A stretch of 64,000 nucleotides of DNA, from positions 310,001 through 374,000 of the forward strand of contig JAXGQD010000001.1 in NCBI GenBank assembly GCA_040766665.1. Direction: 5' to 3'. Source of the DNA: JAXGQD01 sp040766665. Lineage in GTDB: Bacteria > Bacillota > Clostridia > Saccharofermentanales > Fastidiosipilaceae. Under the pieces are notes generated by a model. It was given only the letters and a program-made list of their open reading frames with translations. It searched no databases and was not told the origin of the DNA. Shown piece by piece: positions 55,922 through 63,878 of the stretch (position 1 is its first letter; each line of letters opens with the position of its first letter). A program made the translations under genes and the position numbers.

Positions 55922-56986
55922 ATGATGAAATTTGAAGCATTGCGCATCGGTGACTTAATTGCCGAAAAGCCGCTCATCCAAGGTGGCATGGGCGTGGGTA
56001 TCTCTTTGGGAGGGCTGGCCGGAGCCGTCGCTGCCAATGGCGGCGTGGGTATCCTCTCAGGCGTGCAAATGGGGTTTCGTGAAGCTGATTTCAGACGCAA
56101 CTCACATGAGGCCAATATTCGTGCCCTGGAGCGCGAAGTTTCCAAAGCCAAGGAGATTGCATCCGGGCGCGGCATCGTTGGTATGAACATCATGGTCGCC
56201 TTTAATGCCTATGCCGATACGGTCAAAGCGGCGATTAAAGCGGGCATCGATTTAATCGTCTGTGGTGCGGGCTTACCTTTGACCCTGCCAAAATTGGTGG
56301 GGGATGCCAAAGTCAAAATTGCTCCCATTGTCTCATCGGGACGAGCAGCAAAAATCATCGTGAAATCCTGGGTGCAAAAGTACAACCGTCTGCCGGATCT
56401 CGTCGTCGTCGAAGGAGCTGAAGCGGGAGGACACCTTGGTTTTAAGCGCGAGGAGTTAATCGATAAAAGCTACCAACCTTTGCAAAGTCTGCTTGCAGAT
56501 GTCAAGGCTGAGTTAAAAATTTTCGAAGATCAGCATCAGCTTAAGATACCCGTGGTCACTGGCGGTGGTCTCAATCATGCTGCCGAAGTGGAAGAACTTC
56601 TACATGCAGGGGCCAACGGTGTGCAAGTTGCAACACCCTTTATTGCGACCGAAGAATGCGATGCTGACAGACGCTACAAAGAGGTCTACGTAAGGGCCAA
56701 AGCTTCGGACCTGCGCATCGTGCAAAGTCCGGCCGGTATGCCCGGTCGCGCCATTGACTCGCCATTACTTGACAGGCTCCAGCTGAAACGCGAACCGATT
56801 AAGTTCTGTACCAACTGTCTTGCACCCTGCAATCCGGCAGTCACTCCTTACTGTATTACGCAGGCCTTGATGGCCGCAGCGGATGGCAACTGGGAAGAAG
56901 GACTCTTCTTTAGCGGTGCGGGTGTCGAACATATCCAGCGTATTTCCACGGTGAAAGAAGTGCTGCAGCGTTACCTTGGCGAATAA
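55922..56986 (+). CDS. Nitronate monooxygenase / FabK-like flavoprotein
   Basis: 354 residues, same barrel as FabK but a different subgroup: PLIQGGMGVGISLGGLAGAV, GMNIMVAFN, VVVEGAEAGGHLGF, TGGGLNHAAEVEELLHAGANGVQVATPF. It has a C-terminal cysteine set CTNCLAPCNPAVTPYC that FabK lacks and which might bind a metal or cluster. It is the last gene of the fab operon, so a lipid-related reductase or repair role is possible; true nitronate oxidation would require oxygen and is less expected in an anaerobe. Confidence 0.85.
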   Translation: MMKFEALRIGDLIAEKPLIQGGMGVGISLGGLAGAVAANGGVGILSGVQMGFREADFRRNSHEANIRALEREVSKAKEIASGRGIVGMNIMVAFNAYADTVKAAIKAGIDLIVCGAGLPLTLPKLVGDAKVKIAPIVSSGRAAKIIVKSWVQKYNRLPDLVVVEGAEAGGHLGFKREELIDKSYQPLQSLLADVKAELKIFEDQHQLKIPVVTGGGLNHAAEVEELLHAGANGVQVATPFIATEECDADRRYKEVYVRAKASDLRIVQSPAGMPGRAIDSPLLDRLQLKREPIKFCTNCLAPCNPAVTPYCITQALMAAADGNWEEGLFFSGAGVEHIQRISTVKEVLQRYLGE

Positions 56987-57017
56987 AAAAATAACTAAAA
57001 TTAATATAATAGGAAAT

Positions 57018-57947
57018 CTAAGCTTCCGCGAAACGTTCCATCATGTTGGCAAAATCTTTCTTATAGACGATGCGGACATTGACCCCCGGATACATCTCGC
57101 GGACTTTTTTTGCCTTTTTATTCTTCATCGTCACATATTTTTGGTTCATGGTGGTCAGTTCGAGATAGAGATTGAACTTCGGCAAATAAAAATCTGGACT
57201 GAAAGCCAGGGTCACGCGTCCTTCGTCATCCCATTCGATGGGGAAAGTCTTTGGCTCATAGCGCCAGTCGATATGGTACATATCGAGCATATAGGCAAAA
57301 TCAATCTCCGACTCATTCTTCATTTCGGGCAGCTTCGACATGGTGAGGGAAGCCTGAGATTCGGCATTACTGGTCAACAACGCAATCTGCGTTTGCAAAT
57401 CTTGATACATGCCGTCGATGACTTTTAGAATACCGTTGACGCTGGCTCGGTCTGTGGACACCACGATATCGTAGGTGCCTTCCCTTTCTGCATCCAAGCC
57501 AAAGAGCGTATTGAGATAACGTTGGTATTTGCGATCCGACTGTAGCAGTTCCGTCTCAGCTTTTTCGTTATTAATACGGTTACGTTCGGAAAGCCTTTGG
57601 GCACGTTCCCTAAGCGAACCAACAACTTTGACGTGCATCACATAATTATCATCGCGCAAAAATTGCGCACCACCGAAGTTAACGAGGATATAGCTTTCGC
57701 GCTTCGCTTTATCGCGCAACATACCTTCCAGGTATTCCTGAAAACTGCAGTCAAAAGGAGAATCGGTCAAAAAAGCCTTGGGACTTTGCTTAAGCAGAGA
57801 GATGATATTTTTTTGAACCTTGCCCTCCAAAAAATGATCCAGGGCTGAATCCATATCCAGAATTTCAACGCCGAGCATATCGGACAGGCGCTTTGCGATG
57901 TCACCGCCATGGCTGCCGAGCTGCGCATTAATCGTAATGCTTCCCAT
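57018..57947 (-). CDS. Cytidylate-kinase-like protein with nuclease-like C-terminal domain
   Basis: 309 residues from ATG 57947, chosen because GGAGGC lies just upstream. The N-terminal ~190 residues resemble the cytidylate-kinase-like family (ITINAQLGSHGGDIAKRLSD, with the P-loop changed to GSHGGDI; VVGSLRERAQRLSERNRI). The C-terminal part (WRYEPKTFPIEWDD, FSPDFYLPKFNLYLELTTM, NKKAKKVREMYP) resembles a PD-(D/E)xK fold with PDF...ELT and Lys residues. The fusion is not one that I know a function for. Convergent with the fab operon, 31 bp apart. Confidence 0.65.
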   Translation of the reverse strand: MGSITINAQLGSHGGDIAKRLSDMLGVEILDMDSALDHFLEGKVQKNIISLLKQSPKAFLTDSPFDCSFQEYLEGMLRDKAKRESYILVNFGGAQFLRDDNYVMHVKVVGSLRERAQRLSERNRINNEKAETELLQSDRKYQRYLNTLFGLDAEREGTYDIVVSTDRASVNGILKVIDGMYQDLQTQIALLTSNAESQASLTMSKLPEMKNESEIDFAYMLDMYHIDWRYEPKTFPIEWDDEGRVTLAFSPDFYLPKFNLYLELTTMNQKYVTMKNKKAKKVREMYPGVNVRIVYKKDFANMMERFAEA

Positions 57948-58067
57948 AAAGCCTCCATCACTAAATGAAACAAAAGACAAATTCAGTTTAAAGCAAATCC
58001 CTATAAATAGGAAGTGTTTGGCCTTCCCAAAGTCTGCTAGAATCGTAAGAAAAGCTACGAGGTTCCT

Positions 58068-60059
58068 ATGAAAACATACACGCGCGATACATTGGCAGGA
58101 CTACGTTTTATCAGCAGCCCCCTACTTTCCCCAAACGGCAAACAATTGGCCTATCGACAGACCCGTATGGATATGGATAAAAATGCTTATAAAACTCACA
58201 TTCGCATTTTTGACACGGAAAGTGCGCGTGACTTTGCCCTGAGCTCCGAGGCTATCGCTACCGGGATGCGCTTTATAGATGACGAAACATTGAGCTTTAT
58301 CGCCGACCGGGATTCAAGTTTACCGACTACGCGGCATAAACCTGAAACGAAACTTTATAAGATCGCTTTGCACGGCGGTGAAGCACAGCTATGGCTGAGT
58401 CTGGACTGCGAACTGGAGAACTACTACATCATCAATGAGGATGAATTGCTGCTCCAAGTCACTGAAACCAAAGCCGGGAAAGCGTATAAGGCAGCAGCGG
58501 ACGATGAGAAGAGCAAGCTGGAAAAAGAACTGAAAGAAGCCGAAGATTACGAAGTTTTGGAAGAAGCTCCGTTTTGGTTCAATGGCAAAAGCTTCACTTC
58601 CGGTGAGTGTAGCCGCATCTATCGCTATCGCATTTCGTCGCAGGAGTATCTGGCTATATCGGATGAAGCGCAGAGCTCTAGCATCTTTGACTTTGACTCC
58701 GCTCAAGGCCGATTGCTCTTCGTGGCAGAAGAAAACCCCGGTCTGCTCAAGCTTTTCAATCGACTCTATCTCTACGAGCTTGCTGAAAACAACTGTCGTG
58801 AAATTGCTCTGGATAAGGAACAACAGTTTTATCAGGCAGGTTTTGCCGGACAAGACATTGTCTTCATGGCGAGCGACATGGCAAGCTATGGCCTTAACGA
58901 GGATGCTTTTGCCTATATCTTAAGGGATGGGGCAGAACAAGCGGAGCTCTTGAGCAAAGAGGTTTTTGTTGAAAGTTCCATGGCTACAGATGTCGTCATG
59001 GGAGGTGGTGAGAGTTTTGTCGGTACGGCAGAGGGGATCTATTACTGTTCGACAGAAGGAACAAACAGTTACCTTAAGCTGCTGAGAAAAAATGGGGAAA
59101 TACAGCGCCTTACGGATGTCGAGGGGGCGGTTTCTGCATTGGCGCTTAACAGGCAGCTTGGACAAGCCAGTTTGTATTTTACAGCTCTGCGCGGACTGGC
59201 ACCACAGGAGATTTACCGGCTGGAAGAGGGGCAGGAAGAACAGCTGACTTTTGCCAATCAAGCCTTAAATGAATACGAGACAAGTACCGTCGAGCGTTTC
59301 TCGTTTGAAATGGGTGCAGATACATTGCAAGGCTTTGTGCTTAAACCGCTGCATTATGAGCAGGGGAAGAAGTATCCTGCTATTCTAACGATTCATGGCG
59401 GACCAAAAACGGTCTATGGAGCAGTGCTCAACCACGAGATGCAGATGCTCGCAGCGCAAGGCTATTTTGTCTTCTTCACGAACCCGCGCGGCAGTGACGG
59501 TTACGGCTCCGACTGGGCTGACATCCGCGGTCGCTATGGAGAGATTGACTACCAGCAGTTCATGCACTTCACGGATGTCGTCTTGGAGCGCTATCCGGAA
59601 ATTGATCAGCAAAAACTAGGAGTCATCGGTGGTTCATATGGCGGCTTTATGACAAACTGGATTATCGGGCAGACGACGCGTTTTGCCGCTGCTTGTACTC
59701 AGCGCTCAATCTCGAACTGGTTTAGCATGTACGGGATTTCCGATATCGGTTTTTACTTTACCTCCGACCAATGTGCGGCCGATCCCTGGTCAAATCCGCA
59801 GAAACTATGGGCTCAGTCACCGCTCAAATATGCAGATCAGATAAAAACCCCAACGCTGATTATCCATTCGGATGAAGACTACCGATGTCCTATTGCCGAA
59901 GGCATGCAGTTATACACGGCACTTAAGGTACACGATGTCCCGACGCGTATGGTGATATTCAAGGGGGAGAATCACGAGCTGAGCCGTAGCGGCAAACCTT
60001 TGCATCGTCTAAGGCGACTGGCAGAAATCAGCGACTGGTTTGAACTCTACCTGAAGTGA
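58068..60059 (+). CDS. S9-family prolyl-oligopeptidase-type serine peptidase
   Basis: 663 residues. The N-terminal half is a beta-propeller (SPNGKQLAYRQTRMD and later blades); the C-terminal alpha/beta-hydrolase has the nucleophile Ser (~522) in GVIGGSYGGFMTNW, Asp (~600) in IHSDEDYRCPIAEG and His (~633) in KGENHELSRSG. Acyl-peptide hydrolase/dipeptidyl-aminopeptidase type. No signal peptide, so it works in the cytosol on short peptides, perhaps those brought in by the importer at 35215. Confidence 0.9.
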   Translation: MKTYTRDTLAGLRFISSPLLSPNGKQLAYRQTRMDMDKNAYKTHIRIFDTESARDFALSSEAIATGMRFIDDETLSFIADRDSSLPTTRHKPETKLYKIALHGGEAQLWLSLDCELENYYIINEDELLLQVTETKAGKAYKAAADDEKSKLEKELKEAEDYEVLEEAPFWFNGKSFTSGECSRIYRYRISSQEYLAISDEAQSSSIFDFDSAQGRLLFVAEENPGLLKLFNRLYLYELAENNCREIALDKEQQFYQAGFAGQDIVFMASDMASYGLNEDAFAYILRDGAEQAELLSKEVFVESSMATDVVMGGGESFVGTAEGIYYCSTEGTNSYLKLLRKNGEIQRLTDVEGAVSALALNRQLGQASLYFTALRGLAPQEIYRLEEGQEEQLTFANQALNEYETSTVERFSFEMGADTLQGFVLKPLHYEQGKKYPAILTIHGGPKTVYGAVLNHEMQMLAAQGYFVFFTNPRGSDGYGSDWADIRGRYGEIDYQQFMHFTDVVLERYPEIDQQKLGVIGGSYGGFMTNWIIGQTTRFAAACTQRSISNWFSMYGISDIGFYFTSDQCAADPWSNPQKLWAQSPLKYADQIKTPTLIIHSDEDYRCPIAEGMQLYTALKVHDVPTRMVIFKGENHELSRSGKPLHRLRRLAEISDWFELYLK

Positions 60060-60105
60060 TAAGATGGCCTGAGTCAGCAATATTGAGATGGAGCATGTGA
60101 TAAAA

Positions 60106-60776
60106 ATGAAAAAGAGCTTCTTTCGTTGTATTAGTATTCTTTTAATCGTGGTCTTGGCTACCAGTGCTTGCAGCAGTTTTTCCGAGAAAGAACTTTCCGT
60201 CGCTAAGCTGCTTTCGCCTCAGGAGACGGTAGCAAGTACGCAGGAAAGTGTTGCCGCCGGTATGCAGTTTGTTCAGGCGACTTTGACTGAAACCTTGCTG
60301 ACGACAGGCAAGAGCACGAGTGTTCCTACGACGACCACAGCGCCTAGTCCGACGGCTCCTACAACAACGACGGTACCTACACCAACGACGGTACCTACAA
60401 CAACGATACCGACGACTACAACGATCCCGACTACGACGACGGTCGCAACAACGACGACGAAAGTAACGACGACTAAAGCAACAACGACGGCTGCACCGAC
60501 CACAACGCAAGCGCCGACTACCCCTGCTCCGACCACCACGGAAGCCCCAATGACGACTACTCTTGAAACGACGGCTGAGATGGTCGCCTTGGTCGCTGAA
60601 ACAGAAGCTGTAGCAGAACAAGCGCGCGGTTTTGTACTCAACAGAACACCAGAAAATTTCATGAAATAGACTGTCATTCTGTCGCGATGATCAAAGAAAA
60701 GAACCGTTGGGACGTCCATGACACTTGGGATAACATCATCAATATGGGCTATGTGCCGTGTAAAAATTGTCACTGA
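60106..60776 (+). CDS. Thr-rich lipoprotein with C-terminal Cys/His domain, frameshifted as sequenced
   Basis: Start ATG 60106 (ATG 60088 is possible): signal peptide with lipobox ATSACS, then about 90 residues of Thr/Pro/Ala repeats (a wall-spanning or mucin-like linker). The frame stops at 60669 after RGFVLNRTPENFMK, but adding one C at the TTCAT around 60660 continues it as FHEIDCHSVAMIKEKNRWDV, ending GYVPCKNCH at 60776. The restored C-terminus matches the small Ada-like FH..DC.SV...KN...GY.PC..C domain found at the end of many clostridial surface and nuclease proteins. Function unknown; probably surface-anchored and metal-binding. Confidence 0.68.
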
Positions 60777-60918
60777 GTGATTAGCAGAACGAAGTTGAAT
60801 GGGTAAACAGCAACACCATGAGGTTTATCACAAGATGAAAAATCCGTCGCACGGCTCGGGATCTCGCGACACAGCTGAGATTCGGCACATTGCTTGGATG
60901 CCAGCGACTCAGATGGGA

Positions 60919-61040
60919 TTTGGCAAAAATGACGGCTGTGCAGGATTTCACTCTGACTATCAGCTCAATACTTAGTCAAAGACGCCTTTTTTCGTCAAAA
61001 ATGACGGCTGTGTGGCTATTCATTAGAAAATGCTAATGCA
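60919..61040 (+). repeat. 122-bp interspersed repeat, family 2, copy 1
   Basis: Begins TTTGGCAAAAATGACGGC, has CAAAAATGACGGC again at offset 77 and ends ATGCTAATGCA. The copy at 63879-64000 has the same length and the same internal offsets. Within it CATTAG-6-CTAATG forms a hairpin; a similar palindrome ATTAGAAACTTCTAAT follows at 61095-61110. The 585-bp gap 60777-61361 has no supported gene. Confidence 0.75.
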
Positions 61041-61157
61041 CAGCCGCCAAAAGTGCCGAAAAACAAGGCAGTTGGAAAAAAAATCACCCCCTATATTAGA
61101 AACTTCTAATGCACTCCTGTCAAAATTGCCAAAACCAAAACCGCGAATATTTCAGCT

Positions 61158-61186
61158 GCTTGGCTTAGCGAAAATTTTGCCAAAAG
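61158..61186 (-). repeat. Inverted copy of the TAATCCAAGC-type repeat
   Basis: On the minus strand it reads TTTTGGCAAAATTTTCGC then TAAGCCAAGCA, matching 42956-42983 closely. Confidence 0.5.
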
Positions 61187-61361
61187 CCTCGCGTCGCAGG
61201 AAACTGGGCTACCACAAAACCTCTGGGCGGCGCCGTACAAACCCCTAATTCATGTTAAAAAGACTTTAAACTGGCGGCCTCGTAAAACGAGAGGCTTTTG
61301 CTATAATGATAAGCGGATTATTTCAATTTTTTATCGAAATAGAAATATGGAGGATTTTGAT

Positions 61362-61724
61362 ATGAAAGTTTTGAAGGCAAAAGAATGCGGCGCCGTCGTC
61401 GACGTATTGCTGGATTGCAGTGACAGCGCTTGCTACGCGGGCTTCGATGAGCTCAAAGTGGGTACCGTCGATGCCGCGAAGGAAAAACATGTCCCTGAAG
61501 TTTTGCGTGAAGGCAATCAAGTGACCGTCAAAGTGGGCAGTATCGCTCATCCGATGGAAGAAAAGCATTACATCGCCTTTATCAGCTTGGTACAGGGCAA
61601 TCGCACGCAACGTGTCGATCTGAAACCCGGCGAAGCGCCCGAAGCACGTTTCACAGTTGAAGATGGCCCGTTTACAGTTTATGAGTATTGTAATCTGCAC
61701 GGTATTTGGTCGGCGGAGGGTTAA
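61362..61724 (+). CDS. Superoxide reductase (desulfoferrodoxin-like) with degenerate N-terminal iron site
   Basis: 120 residues from ATG 61362 after GGAGG (the ATG at 61347 overlaps that site). Reduces superoxide to peroxide in anaerobes. All five ligands of the catalytic Fe(His)4Cys centre are present: His43 (DAAKEKHVP), His63 and His69 (HPMEEKHYI), Cys110 and His113 (YCNLHG). The N-terminal desulforedoxin-like segment keeps only Cys9 and Cys24 of the usual four cysteines, so centre I should not form. TATAAT at 61302 is a possible promoter box. The stop overlaps the next start (TAATG). Confidence 0.9.
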   Translation: MKVLKAKECGAVVDVLLDCSDSACYAGFDELKVGTVDAAKEKHVPEVLREGNQVTVKVGSIAHPMEEKHYIAFISLVQGNRTQRVDLKPGEAPEARFTVEDGPFTVYEYCNLHGIWSAEG

Positions 61725-62173
61725 TGATGATTAAAGCACCTCCCCACAAATCGAGTCTGGCTGAGCTGGACGGCAATGTTCTCGCAGTTTTAGTTTACGT
61801 CATCGCTTATGTCATGCTCTGGCTTCCGTATGTCAGCTATTTTGCCTGGGCAGGCCCCTTAATTGTCTACCTGATGGAAAAACGCAGTCCCTTTGTGAAA
61901 TTTCATGCCATGCAGGCCTTGATTCTGTCTGTCATCCACTTGTTGGTCGGTATCGTGGTCTCCATTATTTTGGGTCTTATCACCGTAGCCGCCATCGCCG
62001 CGACACAAAGCCCGTTTGGCCTCAGTGGCCTCATTTTAATACCTGTCGTGACCTTCCTGGTCAACGCAGCGTTTACGGTTTTTGCGGTTATTGCAGCGGT
62101 CAACGCCTATAAATACAACGAATATGAGATCCCTTTGGTCGGAAAACTGGCACGCAAATGGGGAAAATTCTAA
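61724..62173 (+). CDS. DUF4870-type small membrane protein
   Basis: 149 residues from ATG 61724 behind GGAGGG. Three membrane segments (VLVYVIAYVMLWLPYVSYF, ILSVIHLLVGIVVSIILGLI, TFLVNAAFTVFAVIAAVNAY) and the family hallmark PFVKFHAMQALIL. Function unknown; translationally coupled to superoxide reductase. A hairpin terminator follows. Confidence 0.8.
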   Translation: MMIKAPPHKSSLAELDGNVLAVLVYVIAYVMLWLPYVSYFAWAGPLIVYLMEKRSPFVKFHAMQALILSVIHLLVGIVVSIILGLITVAAIAATQSPFGLSGLILIPVVTFLVNAAFTVFAVIAAVNAYKYNEYEIPLVGKLARKWGKF

Positions 62174-62200
62174 ATTAAGAGATTGCTATCATCTGAAATG

Positions 62201-62222
62201 GGCACCTACGGGTGCCTATTTT
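62201..62222 (+). terminator. Intrinsic terminator after the DUF4870 gene
   Basis: GGCACC-TACG-GGTGCC followed by TATTTTA, 28 bases after the stop codon. Confidence 0.65.
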
Positions 62223-62388
62223 AGTGGCAAAATCCACCCTCTAAAACGCTTTTATTTGTGAACTCGGCGGCATACTGTTGCAACAATGTCACGCTCCTGT
62301 CAGATAAAGCTGTTAAAATCAGGCCAATCGCTCAAGCCAAAGAAAAGCAATAAAGCAGACTACACCGGCTTGACAGAGGGAGAAACAT

Positions 62389-62889
62389 TTGAAGAAGCTA
62401 CTGACGATATTTGTCATCCTCTTGTTGGGTTTTGCCGCGCTGGTCTATACCCAAAAAAGAAACGAAGGAAAAAGCACTCCATCGCTTAGCACCCGTATGC
62501 AAACGGAGCATTCTTACATAGAAACGGAAGCGACAACACAAGCTGAAACGGAAACAGAGACCGCAACGCGAGAAACGAGCTGGCCGGAATTACCCAGCGA
62601 GACCGAAACAAGCCATGCAAGCACGGAAGAGAGCATAAGTCCTGAGGAGGAGGCGAAACTGGAAGGGATACTGCCTGAGCTGGGTGTCCTGGAACGACTG
62701 ATATTGGTCCCCCAACTTATCGATGTGGTCGAAAATGGTAAAGAAATCCCGGATCTCGTTGTTGAGCTCTTTAAACAGAAGGATATCAATCTGGGTGATG
62801 CTCCGGGCGAGACCTACAAAGAGCAACTGCAGTATTATATTGATAACTACAAAGAAGAAATCCTGGAGTGGCTGAAATCGCAGGAGTAA
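62389..62889 (+). CDS. Secreted or membrane-anchored hypothetical protein
   Basis: 166 residues from a TTG at 62389 behind GAGGGAG. An N-terminal signal-anchor helix (LLTIFVILLLGFAALVY), a Thr/Glu-rich linker (about residues 35-85) and an alpha-helical end (LERLILVPQLIDVVENGKEI). No lipobox cysteine. I do not recognise a family. The TTG start and weak coding bias in the linker lower certainty. Confidence 0.6.
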   Translation: MKKLLTIFVILLLGFAALVYTQKRNEGKSTPSLSTRMQTEHSYIETEATTQAETETETATRETSWPELPSETETSHASTEESISPEEEAKLEGILPELGVLERLILVPQLIDVVENGKEIPDLVVELFKQKDINLGDAPGETYKEQLQYYIDNYKEEILEWLKSQE

Positions 62890-62996
62890 ACAGTGCTTTC
62901 GACTTGCTTGTAACCTTTTGCCCTGAACCAACGTATTAGAGTTGCTCAGCAGAAAATTTCCGGCATGAGCCGGGTGTACAAATGGAGGTAATTCAT

Positions 62997-63755
62997 ATGA
63001 AACGCAGCATGAAATGGGCAGCCGCCTTTTTGGGCATCGCTTTATTCGCGGTCCCGCTAATGGCTTGCAACGCAGGAGGAACAAAGAAGGTGAGCGCACT
63101 TTCAACGACAGCAGCAGAAGCGACAAGCACGAAGAATACGATTGTGACCAGCGGCGTAGGCAATACCATTATGAAGCCGGACTCAGCCGTAATCATCTTG
63201 GGCATAGTTACAGATAACGAAAAAGCAGCAGCGGCAGCGGAACAAAATGCCAAAGATATGAACAGCATCATCGATGCTCTGAAAAAGGCCGGTGTGAAGG
63301 AGGACAGTATAGAGACTTCCGGTTACAACATCAATATGGTCTATGACTACAGCGGCATGACCCCTAAGGCGAACGGTTACCAAGTCAGAAACTCCCTTAG
63401 TGTGAAACTGGACGATGTGGACAAAGTTTCTGAAATCCTTGACACAGCAGTTGCCGCAGGTGCGAACGAAGTACAAAGTGTGCAGTTCACGGCAAAAGAC
63501 AGCAAAGAACAGTATGACAAAGCTTTGGAAGCCGCCGTGGCTGATGCTAAAGCTAAAGCGGAAGTGCTCGCCAAAGCGGCCGGAATCAAAGGTAATCTGG
63601 TAGTGAGCAATATTACCGAAGCTTCCTACAACAACTATTCACCCTATGCCGAGTATTCAAAAGTGGCGGCAGCCGATGGCGCAGGGGCAACACCGATACT
63701 GCCCTCTAATCTGACCATCAATGCCGGGGTTACTGTGACCTTCACTTTTAACTAA
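62997..63755 (+). CDS. SIMPL-domain (DUF541) lipoprotein
   Basis: 252 residues from ATG 62997 after GGAGG at 62984-62988. Lipobox PLMAC, short Ser/Thr linker, then the SIMPL domain: TSGVGNTIMKPDSAVIILGI, KKAGVKEDSIETSGYNINMVYDYS (within it), and the C-terminal INAGVTVTFTF. Periplasmic-like or cell-surface protein related to outer-membrane and stress proteins; molecular role unknown. Confidence 0.85.
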   Translation: MKRSMKWAAAFLGIALFAVPLMACNAGGTKKVSALSTTAAEATSTKNTIVTSGVGNTIMKPDSAVIILGIVTDNEKAAAAAEQNAKDMNSIIDALKKAGVKEDSIETSGYNINMVYDYSGMTPKANGYQVRNSLSVKLDDVDKVSEILDTAVAAGANEVQSVQFTAKDSKEQYDKALEAAVADAKAKAEVLAKAAGIKGNLVVSNITEASYNNYSPYAEYSKVAAADGAGATPILPSNLTINAGVTVTFTFN

Positions 63756-63792
63756 GCGCTAATTTAATTCGAGATGTAATTCACAATATTTC

Positions 63793-63825
63793 GGGGATGT
63801 CTCAAGATGGAGACGTCCCCTTTTT
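63793..63825 (+). terminator. Intrinsic terminator after the SIMPL gene
   Basis: GGGGATGTCTC pairs with GAGACGTCCCC (one G-U pair) and is followed by T5. Confidence 0.75.
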
Positions 63826-63878
63826 GTGGGTTCAACTTTAGTTTGTCGTATTGGGTGCGAGCGGCTTATTCGATGCTG

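Noticed and set aside
60142..60773. Two minus-strand frames rich in Arg/Cys or Val opposite the Thr-rich lipoprotein
   Set aside because: Artefacts of the ACG/ACA-rich repeat; no start signals or family features.
62286..62489. 67-codon frame before the hypothetical secreted protein
   Set aside because: Basic, low-complexity, overlaps a better gene in another frame and has no ribosome site.
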